Under the pieces are notes generated by a model, which saw only the letters and a list, made by a program, of their open reading frames with translations, was not told where the DNA came from and searched no databases. Below, one piece after another: positions 1-9,690 of a stretch of DNA of 64,000 bases. Positions within the stretch are counted from its first letter, which is position 1; the number at the start of each line of letters is the position of its first letter. A program made the position numbers and the translations under genes. Origin of the DNA: Rhizobium ruizarguesonis (GTDB lineage: Bacteria; Pseudomonadota; Alphaproteobacteria; Rhizobiales; Rhizobiaceae); assembly GCF_012349115.1 (NCBI RefSeq), contig NZ_PQIG01000064.1, forward strand, positions 1 to 64,000. The letters are read 5' to 3'.

Positions 1-45
1 TTGGCCGTAGAGCCGGACTACGACCCGCGCCGGCCGGTCGAGCAT
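1..45 (-). CDS. possible 5' end of a gene running off the left edge
   Basis: On the minus strand an ATG at 45-43 follows a GGAG four bases upstream and opens a frame of 15 codons (MLDRPARVVVRLYGQ) to the window edge. It lies downstream of the terminator that closes the SPOR-protein gene, so it would be a new transcription unit. The stretch is too short to recognise. From memory a nagZ gene follows the SPOR gene in many rhizobia, but these residues do not look like the start of NagZ. Confidence 0.22.
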   Translation of the reverse strand, partial: MLDRPARVVVRLYGQ

Positions 46-140
46 CCGACTCCGTTTGAGCCAACAGAATGCTGCAATCTGACCAGGAAAGGCTCCAGAC
101 GGCGCCCGGCCAAATGCGAGCAAGGTCCGGCGCGATGCAC

Positions 141-177
141 AAAAAAGAGCGGCGGACCGATCCGGCCCGCCGCTCTT
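141..177 (-). terminator. intrinsic terminator of the SPOR-protein gene
   Basis: An 11-bp perfect stem (AAGAGCGGCGG pairing with CCGCCGCTCTT) is followed on the minus strand by a run of T residues. It starts about 25 bases beyond the stop codon of the SPOR gene at 201. Confidence 0.85.
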
Positions 178-200
178 ATATTCTATTCAAAAAAACAGAT

Positions 201-3200
201 CTACTTGGAGATCAGGCAGCTTCCGCCCGCCGCGCGATACTGTTCGCAGAGTGCTGCGGCCTCGTCCTTGGAACCGGCCGGAATGCGGACACGATAGAAA
301 GTGCCCTTGCCGGCGATATCGGCCCTGCGGATCTCATGACTGCGGCCACCAAGCACGCTGGCGAATTTCTTCGACAGGTTGGCATAGGATTTGGTCGCCT
401 CGTCTTCCGAAGGCAGCGAGGCGATCTGGATGCCGTAGCCGCCGGCGGATGCAGCCTGCTGCGGCTTTGCGGCGACTGGCGCTGCGGCCGCGACCTCAGT
501 CGTTTTCGGCTGCTGTACGGGCGGGCGGACATTGCCCTTCTCGGTCACGGTGCCGACGACGTTGACGGGCTGATCGACCGGACGGGCGGTGGGGATCGGA
601 GCGCTATCGGCAATCGCCGAGGTCTTGACCGGGCGCACCGGCGAAGCGACCGGAGCGCGATTTGCGGCCTGCGCGTCGGCACTGCCGGCGAGCGGCGGCT
701 GTACCGGCGCGGTTTCGACCGGAGTTGCAGAACGAGCATCGGCGGAAGCAACCTCGGCGCTTGCCGGGAAGCTCGCAGCCGTTCCACCGACTGGCGGCAC
801 GGGCGGGGTCGATTGCGCGGATGGGGTCGACTGAGCCGTCAACGGCGGCTGAGCCGGCGGCGTCGGCTGGGCAGACTGTGTCGCCTGGGCAGACTGCGTC
901 GCCGGGGCAGGCTGCGTCGCCGGGGCAGACGGCGCCGGCTGGTCGACGGGAGCCGGTTCGTCGCGGGCGACCAACGTACCGTCAGGCTTGACGATCATCG
1001 TGCGGACCTTGCGCGGCGAAACAGACGGCGTCTTGTCGGCGTCGGTTGTCGGAGCGTTGTCGGCGTTGTCCTGGGTTGGCAACAGACGCGGATCCTCCGT
1101 CTCACCGACCGCAGTCGGCGTGACCTGATCGTCGGCGTTGGCGTTCTCGTCGTCCTCAGGCAGCGCTTCCGGTGTCAGCGTGCGCTGGACGACATCGACG
1201 GGCGCCTCGTCGGAAGATACGAGCGCCTTCTGCTTCGGCTCTTCGGCAGAACCCGCAACGCGGTCGTAGACGGCCTTATCCTGGTTCGGCACGGTCTTGC
1301 CGCCGGGATTATCCGGAACGACCTTGACCGGCTCCTTGTCGGCGGCGATCACGCGCGGCTCACCGGACGCGACAATACCGAGCCCCTCGCCGTTCCAGAC
1401 GGAGGAATAGACGCCATAACCGACGCCGGCAAAGACCACGAGCACGACGGCCCCGGCAAGCAGCCGACGCATCGACCGGGCGCGGCTGAAATCAGCGGCC
1501 TGGCTTGCCGATTCGATCCGGACTTCGGAGGTCTCGCGGCGCTCGACCGGTTCACGCACACTGCGGCGGAAATCCTCCTCCAGCGCCCGTTCGAAATCAT
1601 CGAGGCCGTCGGCGATGGTAGGCTTGACATGCTTTGCCGCGGCGGCAGCCGTATCCCGGACAGGCGCCGGTGTTTCCCGCGGCTTGGCCGGTTCAAAGAA
1701 GCTGGCGATCTCTGCGTCGAGATCGAACTCGTAATCTGCGGTTTTCGCGACCGGGGCGGGCTGCTCCACTGGCGGCAGCGCCGGCACGTGCATGTCGTCG
1801 ACGGTCTCGGGACGATCCTCCGGGTCAGAGATCATCGCCGGATCGAATGGCAGGTCTTCGGTTGAGTCGCCGGCGGACGCCCAGTTGAAAGCCGGAGCCG
1901 GAGCTGGAGCCGGCGGCTCGGGAACGAAGGCCTGAGCCGGCCGCGAGGGGGCAGCAACCTGCTGGTAAGCCGGAGTTTGCGGCTCAGGAGCAAAAACGGG
2001 AGCGGACAGAGGCGAGACGGCCGCGACGTGCTGGGGAGCAGGCGCTGGCGTCTCAGGCTGCGGCGCGGGCTCGGACGGCTCAGAGAAATCGAGATCGGCG
2101 AGTTCCAACTCGATGCCGGCAAGATCCAACTCGAAATCATGGCCGGCGAAGGGGTCTTCGGCTTCCGGTACCGGCTGCGGCGCCCGAGAATATGCCGTTG
2201 CGGCAGGCTCTGGCGCAACGACCTCTGCAAGCTGCGGCGCGACTGGCCTTGCGGCTTCGACAGCATAGACCGGAGCAGGCCGGACGGGTGCTGTGGCGAC
2301 GGCGACCGGTGGGGGGGCGATCACCTCGGCCTGGACAGGTGCGTCTGCCACGGGGGCGGCAGGAACGGGCGCGGCCTCAGTCGATGCGGCCTGCAGTGTG
2401 ACGGGGGCCGGATTGGCACGTTGCGGCACCGGATAACGCGAGACGTCGGCGAGCAGATCGTCAAGATCGAAAGTGCCGGCGGTGTGCGGAACATCAGGCA
2501 CGACCTCGGTCAGCGCGGCATCGGCCTGGATCTCGCCCTCGACGGCGGCGGCGATGAGATCGAAACCGGCATCGGACCCGAAATCCTCCAGTTCTTCCTC
2601 GACTTCGACGAATTCTTCGGCCTCGGCAGTCTCTTCCGGCGCGATCACCTCATCATGGCGGTCGAGTTCGGCGGGGAAGCCAAGCGACGGTGAAGCGGAT
2701 TCGAATTCCTCGGAAGGCTCGATAGCGGCGACAGGCGCCGGCGGTTCGATGACAGGTTCAGGCTCGACTACAAGAAGATCGACGGACGGCACTTCAGCTG
2801 CCGGTGCCACGACCGTTTCGGCCACAGGCTCCGGCAAAACAACCGGTTCCTCGCGTTTCGGAGCATGGAAATTGGCAAGTGGCAGCCTGATGCTGGCAGC
2901 CGACCATTGCGGCGCCTTGGCGGGCTGCGCCAGCGAAGAGACGGGTGCGGCGCCGATCGACAGCTCAAGCTCCTCGATCAGGTCGCGTGCACCGCCGAAT
3001 GCTGATTGCAGCGATGCCTCGGGCTCGGGGGAAAGCTGCTCCGCCCAGTCGGCGGCCGGCGCTTCCCCATTCCCTGTGGCAGGCACAGCTGCTTCTTCAG
3101 CCTCAACCGCGGCGACGGAAACCGGCTCAGGAACCTCCGCATTTTCGGTAGCCGGAGAAGCATCGAGGACCGGCTCGACGTAATCTTCAGGCATGTCATC

Positions 3201-3443
3201 AGAGATCGGCTCGGCGGGCCGGTCGAGCTCTGCGAGCGGACGGGGCGAATCGTAACGGTCGAACTCACGCCCCAGCTCGTCCTCGAGATCGAGGGCGGGC
3301 TCCCGGCGTCCGGCCTCGGTCACCGTATTCGCTGCAACACGCGGCTCGAAGCCGACGATACGGGCAAGTTCAGCCAACGGATCATCGTCGGCAAACAGAT
3401 CGTTTTTTCCGCGCGTATCATACGCAAGTTGTTTATCAGCCAT
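201..3443 (-). CDS. large SPOR-domain envelope protein
   Basis: A 1080-residue protein built as a very long acidic, Pro/Ala/Glu-rich N-terminal region (about 1-655), one transmembrane helix (about 658-680, MRRLLAGAVVLVVF...), a low-complexity stretch with repeated PAPATQSAQ-like units, and a C-terminal SPOR domain (about the last 80 residues, from GGYGIQIASLP). SPOR domains bind denuded peptidoglycan glycans at division sites, so a cell-envelope or division role (FtsN-like layout) is likely, with the long N-terminus in the cytoplasm. I chose ATG at 3443 over a TTG at 3467 because GGGATAGG precedes it. It sits just downstream of argS in the same direction, an arrangement I recall from other rhizobia. 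The unusual point is the size of the cytoplasmic part, in which I recognise no domain. Confidence 0.85.
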   Translation of the reverse strand: MADKQLAYDTRGKNDLFADDDPLAELARIVGFEPRVAANTVTEAGRREPALDLEDELGREFDRYDSPRPLAELDRPAEPISDDMPEDYVEPVLDASPATENAEVPEPVSVAAVEAEEAAVPATGNGEAPAADWAEQLSPEPEASLQSAFGGARDLIEELELSIGAAPVSSLAQPAKAPQWSAASIRLPLANFHAPKREEPVVLPEPVAETVVAPAAEVPSVDLLVVEPEPVIEPPAPVAAIEPSEEFESASPSLGFPAELDRHDEVIAPEETAEAEEFVEVEEELEDFGSDAGFDLIAAAVEGEIQADAALTEVVPDVPHTAGTFDLDDLLADVSRYPVPQRANPAPVTLQAASTEAAPVPAAPVADAPVQAEVIAPPPVAVATAPVRPAPVYAVEAARPVAPQLAEVVAPEPAATAYSRAPQPVPEAEDPFAGHDFELDLAGIELELADLDFSEPSEPAPQPETPAPAPQHVAAVSPLSAPVFAPEPQTPAYQQVAAPSRPAQAFVPEPPAPAPAPAFNWASAGDSTEDLPFDPAMISDPEDRPETVDDMHVPALPPVEQPAPVAKTADYEFDLDAEIASFFEPAKPRETPAPVRDTAAAAAKHVKPTIADGLDDFERALEEDFRRSVREPVERRETSEVRIESASQAADFSRARSMRRLLAGAVVLVVFAGVGYGVYSSVWNGEGLGIVASGEPRVIAADKEPVKVVPDNPGGKTVPNQDKAVYDRVAGSAEEPKQKALVSSDEAPVDVVQRTLTPEALPEDDENANADDQVTPTAVGETEDPRLLPTQDNADNAPTTDADKTPSVSPRKVRTMIVKPDGTLVARDEPAPVDQPAPSAPATQPAPATQSAQATQSAQPTPPAQPPLTAQSTPSAQSTPPVPPVGGTAASFPASAEVASADARSATPVETAPVQPPLAGSADAQAANRAPVASPVRPVKTSAIADSAPIPTARPVDQPVNVVGTVTEKGNVRPPVQQPKTTEVAAAAPVAAKPQQAASAGGYGIQIASLPSEDEATKSYANLSKKFASVLGGRSHEIRRADIAGKGTFYRVRIPAGSKDEAAALCEQYRAAGGSCLISK

Positions 3444-3504
3444 GCCTATCCCACTCGCAAACGCCAACGCTCAAATGCCAGCGCATTGTGGGGAAATGGT
3501 GACG

Positions 3505-5262
3505 TTATCGCATTTCGTCCGGTGCGGCAGTGCCTGTAATGGCAAGTCCCGACTTCAAAACCGACGCGACGGCGTACACCAGCCCAAGTCTGGCAATACT
3601 TGATTCTCGGTTTTTATCATTAACAAATCGTAATTCCGTCTGATCTTTACCTTTGTTCCAGTGCGCGTGGAAGGAACTGGCGACGTCGTAGAGGTAAAAA
3701 GCGATGCGATGCGGCTCCTGCGACTGGGCCGCTGCCTCGACGACACGCGGGAATTCAGCAAGCTTGGCGACGAGCTGCAATTCGGCCGGATCGCCAATGC
3801 CTGCAACGGTTTTCGCGAGTTTCTCGGGCGAGACATCGAGGTCGGGAAAGGCCTCCCTCGCCTGCCGGAAGACCGACATGCAGCGAGCATGCGCATATTG
3901 CACGTAGAAGACTGGATTATCTTTCGATTGTTCCGTCACTTTGGCGAAATCGAAGTCGAGCGGTTCGGAATTCTTGCGGTAAAGCATCATGAACCGGACC
4001 GAATCACGGCCGACTTCTTCGACGACGTCCCGAAGCGTGACGAAATCGCCCGAGCGCTTCGACATCTTCACCGGCTCGCCGTTGCGATAGAGCTTGACGA
4101 GCTGGCAGAGCAGCACTGTCAGCTTCGCCTTACCGTCCGAAACGCCGCGTGCAACCGCTTCCAGGCGCTTGACGTAACCGCCATGGTCAGCGCCAAGCAC
4201 ATAAATCATCTCGTCGAACCCACGGTCGAACTTGTTCTTGAAGTAGGCGACGTCGGCGGCGAAATAGGTGTAGGAGCCATCCGACTTGATCAGCGGCCGG
4301 TCGATATCGTCGCCCACTTCGGTCGAACGGAACAGGGTCTGTTCGCGATCCTCCCAATCCTCGGGCAGTTGCCCCTTCGGTGGCGGCAGCGTGCCCTTGT
4401 AGACATAGCCCTTGAAGGTCAGGTCATTGATCGCCGTGCGGATCGCGGCCGCACCGTTGGCATGCAGGGTGCGTTCGGAGAAGAAGACGTCGTGATGGAC
4501 GTTCAGCGCCGCCAGATCCTCGCGGATCATCACCATCATCGCGTCGATGGTCCGGTCCTTGACGATCGGCATCCATTGATCTTCCGGCATGTTGTGCAAC
4601 CGCACCCCGTAATCGGCGGCAAGCGACTGGCCGACGGGTACGAGATAGTCGCCGGGATAGAGACCCGAGGGGATTTCGCCGATCTTTTCGCCGAGCGCTT
4701 CGCGATAGCGCAGGAAGACGGAACGGGCGAGCACGTCGATCTGCGAGCCGGCGTCGTTGATGTAATATTCCTTCTCGACGCCGTAACCGGCAAAAGCGAG
4801 CAGGTTGGCAAGCGCGTCGCCGACGACGGCACCACGGCAATGGCCGACATGCATCGGACCGGTCGGGTTGGCCGAGACATATTCGACGTTGACCTTCCTG
4901 CCCTTTCCAAGCGTCGAGCGCCCGTAATCGGTACCGGCGCCGATCATCGAGGCGAGCAGCCGTTGCCAGTAGCCGACGGCGAGACGGATGTTGATGAAGC
5001 CGGGACCCGCGACCGAGACATCGGCGACGTCGGAATCCTCTTTCAGCTTGGCGATGATGACATCGGCCAGCGCGCGCGGGTTGGTTCCGAGCGGTTTTGC
5101 CAGCACCATTGCGGCATTGGTCGCGACATCGCCATGGCTCGCGTCACGCGGCGGCTCGACGGTGATGCGGCCGAAATCGAGCTCGGATCGCTTTTCCCTG
5201 ACCAGTTCTATCTGTTCAAGGGCGGTTTTGATCCTGGCTTCGAAGTCGGTAAAAAGGTTCAT
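3505..5262 (-). CDS. argS: arginyl-tRNA synthetase
   Basis: A class I aminoacyl-tRNA synthetase of 585 residues that charges tRNA-Arg in the cytoplasm. Visible features are the N-terminal additional domain (about 1-90), the HIGH-type motif HVGH at 138-141 within the characteristic [12 protein letters not shown] context, the KMSKR signature near residue 400 ([10 protein letters not shown]), and a C-terminal anticodon-binding (DALR) helical region. Length is normal for the family. It lies 66 bp downstream of dgt and 61 bp upstream of the SPOR gene, all on the minus strand, so the three may be co-transcribed. Confidence 0.97.
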   Translation of the reverse strand: MNLFTDFEARIKTALEQIELVREKRSELDFGRITVEPPRDASHGDVATNAAMVLAKPLGTNPRALADVIIAKLKEDSDVADVSVAGPGFINIRLAVGYWQRLLASMIGAGTDYGRSTLGKGRKVNVEYVSANPTGPMHVGHCRGAVVGDALANLLAFAGYGVEKEYYINDAGSQIDVLARSVFLRYREALGEKIGEIPSGLYPGDYLVPVGQSLAADYGVRLHNMPEDQWMPIVKDRTIDAMMVMIREDLAALNVHHDVFFSERTLHANGAAAIRTAINDLTFKGYVYKGTLPPPKGQLPEDWEDREQTLFRSTEVGDDIDRPLIKSDGSYTYFAADVAYFKNKFDRGFDEMIYVLGADHGGYVKRLEAVARGVSDGKAKLTVLLCQLVKLYRNGEPVKMSKRSGDFVTLRDVVEEVGRDSVRFMMLYRKNSEPLDFDFAKVTEQSKDNPVFYVQYAHARCMSVFRQAREAFPDLDVSPEKLAKTVAGIGDPAELQLVAKLAEFPRVVEAAAQSQEPHRIAFYLYDVASSFHAHWNKGKDQTELRFVNDKNRESSIARLGLVYAVASVLKSGLAITGTAAPDEMR

Positions 5263-5328
5263 CGCACTCTTCCATGCATAGGCTGTGCCAAAGGCTCAAA
5301 ATCGGCCCTCGGCGTGGGCGACCGCTGC

Positions 5329-6546
5329 CTATCGCAAATCAGGAGTGTGGTCAAACAACCGCCTGTGGGCGCTGATCGCATAGGTGTCGGTCATGCCGGC
5401 GAGATAATCGCCGACATGACGGGCCTTCGGCGCATCGGACAGGCCGGCGATATGATCGACCCAGTAATGGCTTTGCATCTCCTTCGGATTGGCCATGTAG
5501 GCGGCAAAGAGATCGGTGACGATCTGGGCGGCACCGGCACGGATGCGCATGATATCGGGATTGCGGTAGATGCGTTTGAAGAGCATCGCCTTGATCTGCC
5601 TGTCGGTCTCGGCCATCCCCTCGGAAAAGGTCGCAATAACCTGGCCGGCGCCGCGAATGTCGCCCGCACTCTCAGGGTGCAAGAGCGACAGGCGCTGCTG
5701 CGCGACGCCGATCACGTCTTCGACCATGCGGGTGATCTGGCGGCGCATGATCTCATGGGTGAAGCGGCTCGGCTCCAGGTGCGGATATCGCTCTCTCACC
5801 TCGGCCATTAGCCCGGCAAGAAACGGGATTTCCTCCAGCATGTCGAAAGTCAGGTAGCCGGAACGCAGGCCATCGTCGATATCGTGGGTATTATAGGCGA
5901 TGTCGTCGGCGATCGCCGCGACCTGGGCTTCGAGGCTGGCATAGCTTGCAAGCTCGAGATCGTGCAATTCGCAATAATCGAGGATCGGCTGCGGAACGGG
6001 ACCGCGCGTGCCGACTCCATCCGGCGTCAGAAGCGGACCATTGTGCTTGACGAGACCTTCCAGGCTTTCCCATGTCAGGTTGATGCCGTCAAATTCGGCA
6101 TAACGCCTCTCCAGCTTGGTCACGATGCGCAGCGATTGTGCATTGTGGTCGAAGCCGCCATAGGGCAGCAGCACCTCGTGCAGCGCATCCTCGCCGGTAT
6201 GACCGAACGGCGTGTGGCCGAAATCGTGCACGAGCGCCACGCCTTCGGCCAAATCCTCGTCGAGCTTCAGCGCGCGGGCAAGAGCGCGGGCGATCTGCGC
6301 CACTTCGATCGTATGCGTCAGCCGGGTGCGGTAATGATCGCCGTCCTGGGCGATGAAGACCTGGGTCTTGTGCTTCAGCCGGCGGAAGGCGGTGGTGTGG
6401 ACGATGCGGTCGCGGTCGCGCTGGAAATCGGAGCGCGTCGGGCTTCCGTCCTCCTGATAGAGCCGTCCGCGCGTCGTCCAGGGGTCGGCCGCATAGACCG
6501 CCCTTTCACTACTGCCGAAACCCAAAGCACGCGTATCGATCGTCAT
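5329..6546 (-). CDS. dgt: deoxyguanosinetriphosphate triphosphohydrolase-like protein
   Basis: A 405-residue HD-domain enzyme of the dGTPase-like family, which hydrolyses dNTPs to nucleosides and triphosphate and so adjusts dNTP pools. The metal site is visible: His at about 50, H78 in RTRLTH, the HD pair at 107-108 in [11 protein letters not shown], and a later Asp in [11 protein letters not shown]. Length fits the shorter, Dgt-like 1 subfamily. It diverges from the iron-sulfur gene erpA across a 222-bp intergenic region that must hold both promoters. The ATG at 6546 is preceded by GGTGAAGA. Confidence 0.93.
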   Translation of the reverse strand: MTIDTRALGFGSSERAVYAADPWTTRGRLYQEDGSPTRSDFQRDRDRIVHTTAFRRLKHKTQVFIAQDGDHYRTRLTHTIEVAQIARALARALKLDEDLAEGVALVHDFGHTPFGHTGEDALHEVLLPYGGFDHNAQSLRIVTKLERRYAEFDGINLTWESLEGLVKHNGPLLTPDGVGTRGPVPQPILDYCELHDLELASYASLEAQVAAIADDIAYNTHDIDDGLRSGYLTFDMLEEIPFLAGLMAEVRERYPHLEPSRFTHEIMRRQITRMVEDVIGVAQQRLSLLHPESAGDIRGAGQVIATFSEGMAETDRQIKAMLFKRIYRNPDIMRIRAGAAQIVTDLFAAYMANPKEMQSHYWVDHIAGLSDAPKARHVGDYLAGMTDTYAISAHRRLFDHTPDLR

Positions 6547-6768
6547 TCTTCACCGTCGTTTTGCATGTTGCCGCATCTGCCCATTGACGCCGCTTTGCGC
6601 TCTTCATACCTATAGGTCGATGAAACGGCAAAGAGGCTCTTCCCTAATCGCTTCGGCGCATCATCGCCTTTTCGCGAAGATCATGGTAAGTTTCTTTGAT
6701 ATCAGGCATTTGAACATTCAAGTGCCAAAACCCATTCTCTCCGGATCTTGACCCCGGCAGGAGGAAAT

Positions 6769-7101
6769 ATGACGGATACAAGTGTAACCCTTTCGGATGC
6801 CGCGGCAAAGCGTATCGCTGCGATCGTCGGCGCCGAAGCCGGCAAGAGCGCGCTGCGCGTCTCCGTCGAAGGCGGCGGCTGTTCGGGCTTTTCCTACAAG
6901 TTCGATCTTGCCGACAGCGCAGCGGACGACGATATCATCGTCGAGAAGAACAACGCCAAGGTGCTGATCGACAGCCTGTCGCTCGTCTACATGGCGGGCT
7001 CGGAGATCGACTTCGTCGACAATCTGCTTGGCCAGTCCTTCCAGATCAAGAACCCGAATGCGGTGGCAAGCTGCGGCTGTGGCACCAGTTTCTCGATCTG
7101 A
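6769..7101 (+). CDS. erpA: iron-sulfur cluster insertion protein, IscA/ErpA/HesB family
   Basis: A 110-residue A-type carrier that receives Fe-S clusters and passes them to apo-proteins. The three invariant cysteines are present: C38 in GGGCSGFSYKF and C102/C104 in the C-terminal CGCG. The start at 6769 has a perfect AGGAGG five bases upstream; an in-frame TTG at 6748 does not. It is divergent from dgt and followed by a repeat element and xthA. The family assignment is firm; choosing erpA over sufA or iscA rests on its position outside any suf cluster. Confidence 0.88.
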   Translation: MTDTSVTLSDAAAKRIAAIVGAEAGKSALRVSVEGGGCSGFSYKFDLADSAADDDIIVEKNNAKVLIDSLSLVYMAGSEIDFVDNLLGQSFQIKNPNAVASCGCGTSFSI

Positions 7102-7130
7102 ACGTCTAAACGCACGGACTCCCCATCAAA

Positions 7131-7154
7131 CCGGCCGAAGAATTCCTTCCGGCC
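7131..7154 (+). terminator. possible terminator after erpA
   Basis: CGGCCGAAG and CTTCCGGCCG form an imperfect GC-rich hairpin 30 bases after the erpA stop, followed by a short T-containing tail (ATTTATCG). The tail is weak, so termination efficiency is uncertain. Confidence 0.4.
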
Positions 7155-7195
7155 GATTTATCGTCTTGTCCGCCGGTGAAAGACCGCGATAAAAG

Positions 7196-7310
7196 AAGCG
7201 CACTAAAGTGCGCTGCATTGACGCTGATCCACGCGGTGCGCTTTAGCTCTTTGTTTTTTATGCCTGTCGTTATCCCAGAACCGCTGCACACTTCTGGGCG
7301 ACATGCATTA
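7196..7310. repeat. palindromic intergenic repeat, family A, copy 1
   Basis: About 115 bp made of two palindromic modules, one around CGCACTAAAGTGCG and one in which CCCAGAA and TTCTGGG flank CCGCTGCACAC. The second half matches the repeat at 56397-56502 almost base for base, including GCGCTTTAG, TCTTTGTTTTT and CCGCTGCACACTT. It resembles the RIME-type mosaic elements described in rhizobia; the exact family name is from memory. It sits between erpA and xthA and probably forms RNA hairpins. Confidence 0.75.
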
Positions 7311-7329
7311 TGCGGAACGGGACAGAGCC

Positions 7330-8121
7330 ATGAAGATCGCGACCTGGAACATCAACGGCGTCAAGGCGCGCATCGACAATCTCACGCAATGGCTGAAGGA
7401 TTCCGATCCGGATATCGTCTGCCTGCAGGAGATCAAGACGGTCGACGAGGGCTTTCCACGGCTGGAGATCGAGGCGCTCGGCTATCACGTCGAGACGCAC
7501 GGCCAGAAAGGCTTCAATGGCGTGGCGATCCTCTCCAAGAGTTCACCTTTCGAAGTGAACCGCGGCCTGCCCGGCGATCCGCTGGACGAACAGGCGCGTT
7601 TCCTCGAAGCGGCGTTCACGTTGTCCGATACGCGCATCCTGCGTGTCTGCTGCATCTACCTGCCGAACGGCAATCCTGTCGAAACGGAGAAGTATCCCTA
7701 CAAGCTCGCCTGGATGGAGCGCCTGCAGACGTTCGCCGCCGAACGGCTGGCCTATGAGGAGATGCTGATCCTTGCCGGCGATTACAATGTCATCCCGGAA
7801 CCGCACGACTGCTTCGATCCCAAGGTCTGGGAAAACGACGCGCTGTTTCTGCCGCAGACGCGGGAGGCGTTCCGCAGGCTCGAAAATCTCGGGCTGACGG
7901 ATGCTGTGCGTGCGACGACGGATGCGACGCAGTTCTATTCCTTCTGGGATTATCAGGCCGGCGCCTGGCCGAAGAACAACGGCATCCGCATCGACCATCT
8001 GCTGCTGTCGCCGGAAGCTGCAGACCGAATGACATCGGCTGCGATCGAAAAACATGTGCGGGCCTGGGAAAAGCCGTCCGACCACGTGCCTGTCATCGGT
8101 TATTTCGATTTCGCGGCCTGA
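7330..8121 (+). CDS. xthA: exodeoxyribonuclease III
   Basis: A 263-residue member of the exonuclease III / AP endonuclease family, which cleaves DNA 5' to abasic sites in base-excision repair. Signature motifs are IATWNINGVKARI at the N-terminus, CLQEIK with the metal-binding Glu, GDYNVIP (catalytic Asp/Asn), and the C-terminal IDHLLLS and SDHVPVIGYF with the catalytic His. I start it at ATG 7330, where homology begins, rather than at the ATG 27 bases upstream that overlaps the repeat element. It stands alone on the plus strand, convergent with exoR. Confidence 0.93.
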   Translation: MKIATWNINGVKARIDNLTQWLKDSDPDIVCLQEIKTVDEGFPRLEIEALGYHVETHGQKGFNGVAILSKSSPFEVNRGLPGDPLDEQARFLEAAFTLSDTRILRVCCIYLPNGNPVETEKYPYKLAWMERLQTFAAERLAYEEMLILAGDYNVIPEPHDCFDPKVWENDALFLPQTREAFRRLENLGLTDAVRATTDATQFYSFWDYQAGAWPKNNGIRIDHLLLSPEAADRMTSAAIEKHVRAWEKPSDHVPVIGYFDFAA

Positions 8122-8131
8122 CGCTTCCAGC

Positions 8132-8147
8132 TACAGCGCCGCGCGTC
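8132..8147. repeat. fragment of palindromic repeat family B
   Basis: TACAGCGCCGCGCGTC matches the first 16 bases of the family-B elements (best copy at 60295-60400), but the rest of the element is missing. It lies in the short gap between the converging xthA and exoR genes. Confidence 0.5.
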
Positions 8148-8166
8148 CGATTAGAGGTATGGCGCT

Positions 8167-8970
8167 CTAATCGTCGGAACCGCTCGCGATGGTGTGCGAG
8201 AGGGATACCGCCGTGCGGCGGTCGGACTCGTTGGCAACCGAGAAGGCCTGCTCCTGCAGCGCTTCCATCCAGCCGCAGTCCTTGGGTTTGCAGCGGTCGA
8301 GCGCTGCCGTCATCAGCGCCAGGCCGCGGGCCGTCTGGCCTTCGTCGAACAGAATATTGCCGAAGACCGCCATGGCGCCGGGATGGCCGCTCTTGCGGGC
8401 CTGGTTCAGCCATTTCTTGGCTTGCTGCGGGCTGGCATTGCCGCCCTCGCCGGCCAGCATCATCTGTGCCAGCTGGAACTGCGCCTCGGGCACGCCAAAG
8501 GTTGAAGCGACCTGAAAATATAGCTGGCGCGCCTGGCTGAGGTCGATCCTGACCGGGCTGCCGGCAATGCCATGCTTGTAATAACTGGCGAGCGAGAGCA
8601 GCGCGTTGACGAAGAAACCCGTATCTTCCGAGCCGGGTTCGACGCCCTGCTGGGCGATCTCGCTATAGATCTTGAAGGCTTCAAAATCATCCTGCGTGAC
8701 ACCGTCGCCGTCGGCATACATGTTGGCGAGTGCCCAGCGTGAGCCGGTGTGCCCCTTTTCGGCGGCGTATTTATAAGCTTCGATCGCCTCTTCCTTCTGG
8801 CCGTTTTTATAGGCTTTGAAGCCGAACTTGAAGAGATCGAAGGGTCCGGATTCCTTGCTGACGCCACCTTTGATGTCGAATGCGCTGCACGGACCGGACA
8901 GCGCCAGCGCTACGGCTATCGACATGCCCACCAGCATGAATTTGAACAGTTTGAACTCGGACGTCACCAT
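8167..8970 (-). CDS. exoR: exopolysaccharide production regulator ExoR
   Basis: A 267-residue periplasmic Sel1-repeat protein. In Sinorhizobium ExoR represses the ExoS-ChvI two-component system by contacting the sensor, and so sets succinoglycan synthesis, motility and symbiosis. A signal peptide (about 1-30, ending GPCSAFD) is followed by FDIKGGVSKESGPFDLFKFG, which I recognise from ExoR, and then several Sel1/TPR-like repeats (AAEKGHTGSRWALANMY, ARKSGHPGAMAVFGNILF). Length matches the known protein. It is single, with 720 bp of non-coding sequence upstream. No ExoS or ChvI gene is in the window. Confidence 0.85.
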   Translation of the reverse strand: MVTSEFKLFKFMLVGMSIAVALALSGPCSAFDIKGGVSKESGPFDLFKFGFKAYKNGQKEEAIEAYKYAAEKGHTGSRWALANMYADGDGVTQDDFEAFKIYSEIAQQGVEPGSEDTGFFVNALLSLASYYKHGIAGSPVRIDLSQARQLYFQVASTFGVPEAQFQLAQMMLAGEGGNASPQQAKKWLNQARKSGHPGAMAVFGNILFDEGQTARGLALMTAALDRCKPKDCGWMEALQEQAFSVANESDRRTAVSLSHTIASGSDD

Positions 8971-9647
8971 TTCAACCGATTTCTTTCGCTCATCTCAGGC
9001 AGGCGGCAACGGCGCTCGCACCGTGCATCCCGCGGATGTATTTCTTCGAGGCGAGCGATCCCGCGGCGAGCTCCATGGCTCCTTTACCCGCGTCGCATCC
9101 AGCCCACTGGCCTTTTCTCAAAGGGGATATTCTCAGCCCATCCTTCAGAACCACCCGGCTCCCGGCATGGCTCGACTGCAATCTCCGTGGCACTCTTTCG
9201 GCAGGTGCGGTATTCGCCTTCCCGCCTTTATCGCATTCGTAAACGGTAAATGTGACGAAACCGGTATCGACATTTCCGGCAAAGCCGGGTTGCTCATCCG
9301 AGCGGGTCGAAAACAATGACAATGAATGGATCGACGACTTCGTCGCGAGGCCGGATTGGCGGCTGGAACAGCCTTGTTCGGAAAGCGAAACGACCGCAAT
9401 CAAACGATTGTCGCCAATCGCGCCGTACGACCTGATGTACCCGGAAAAAAATCGACCCATACTACTATTTACACGCACCGTATGCCTGCCATCACCTCGC
9501 CCGCAAATAACGCTGCGCCCTCTTTGTGGCGGGAAATGGACAAATTCGTCCCACCACCACCATACGCCAAACGTCGTAAAAATGTGTTGCTGAATCGTCA
9601 CAAAACGGGATCGGGAAATGGCATGATTAACGGGCGCGAATAAAGAA
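8971..9647. other. non-coding region upstream of exoR
   Basis: A 677-bp stretch between the exoR start and the fadL terminator. A minus-strand frame spans 8990-9673 but runs through that terminator, has no ribosome site and an atypical composition (a WWWW run, many Ser/Arg), so I do not call it. The region should hold the exoR promoter and a long leader. I see no clear small gene or RNA. Confidence 0.5.
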
Positions 9648-9670
9648 GAGCCCGGCAGTGCCGGGCTCCT
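9645..9670 (-). terminator. terminator of the FadL-type porin gene
   Basis: GAGCCCGGCA and TGCCGGGCTC form a strong hairpin about 20 bases after the stop codon. On the minus strand it is followed by TTCTTTATT. Confidence 0.8.
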
Positions 9671-9690
9671 CAATTCTTCAAATCGGGGAA

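Noticed and set aside
69..1865. Long plus-strand open frame opposite the SPOR-protein gene
   Set aside because: Arginine-rich shadow of a GC-rich gene; the opposite strand has a clear SPOR domain, membrane helix and terminator.
3661..5811. 716-codon plus-strand frame across argS and dgt
   Set aside because: Antisense to two unmistakable genes, with no family motif or ribosome site.
8990..9673. 227-codon minus-strand frame between exoR and the porin gene
   Set aside because: Runs through the porin terminator, no ribosome site, odd composition.
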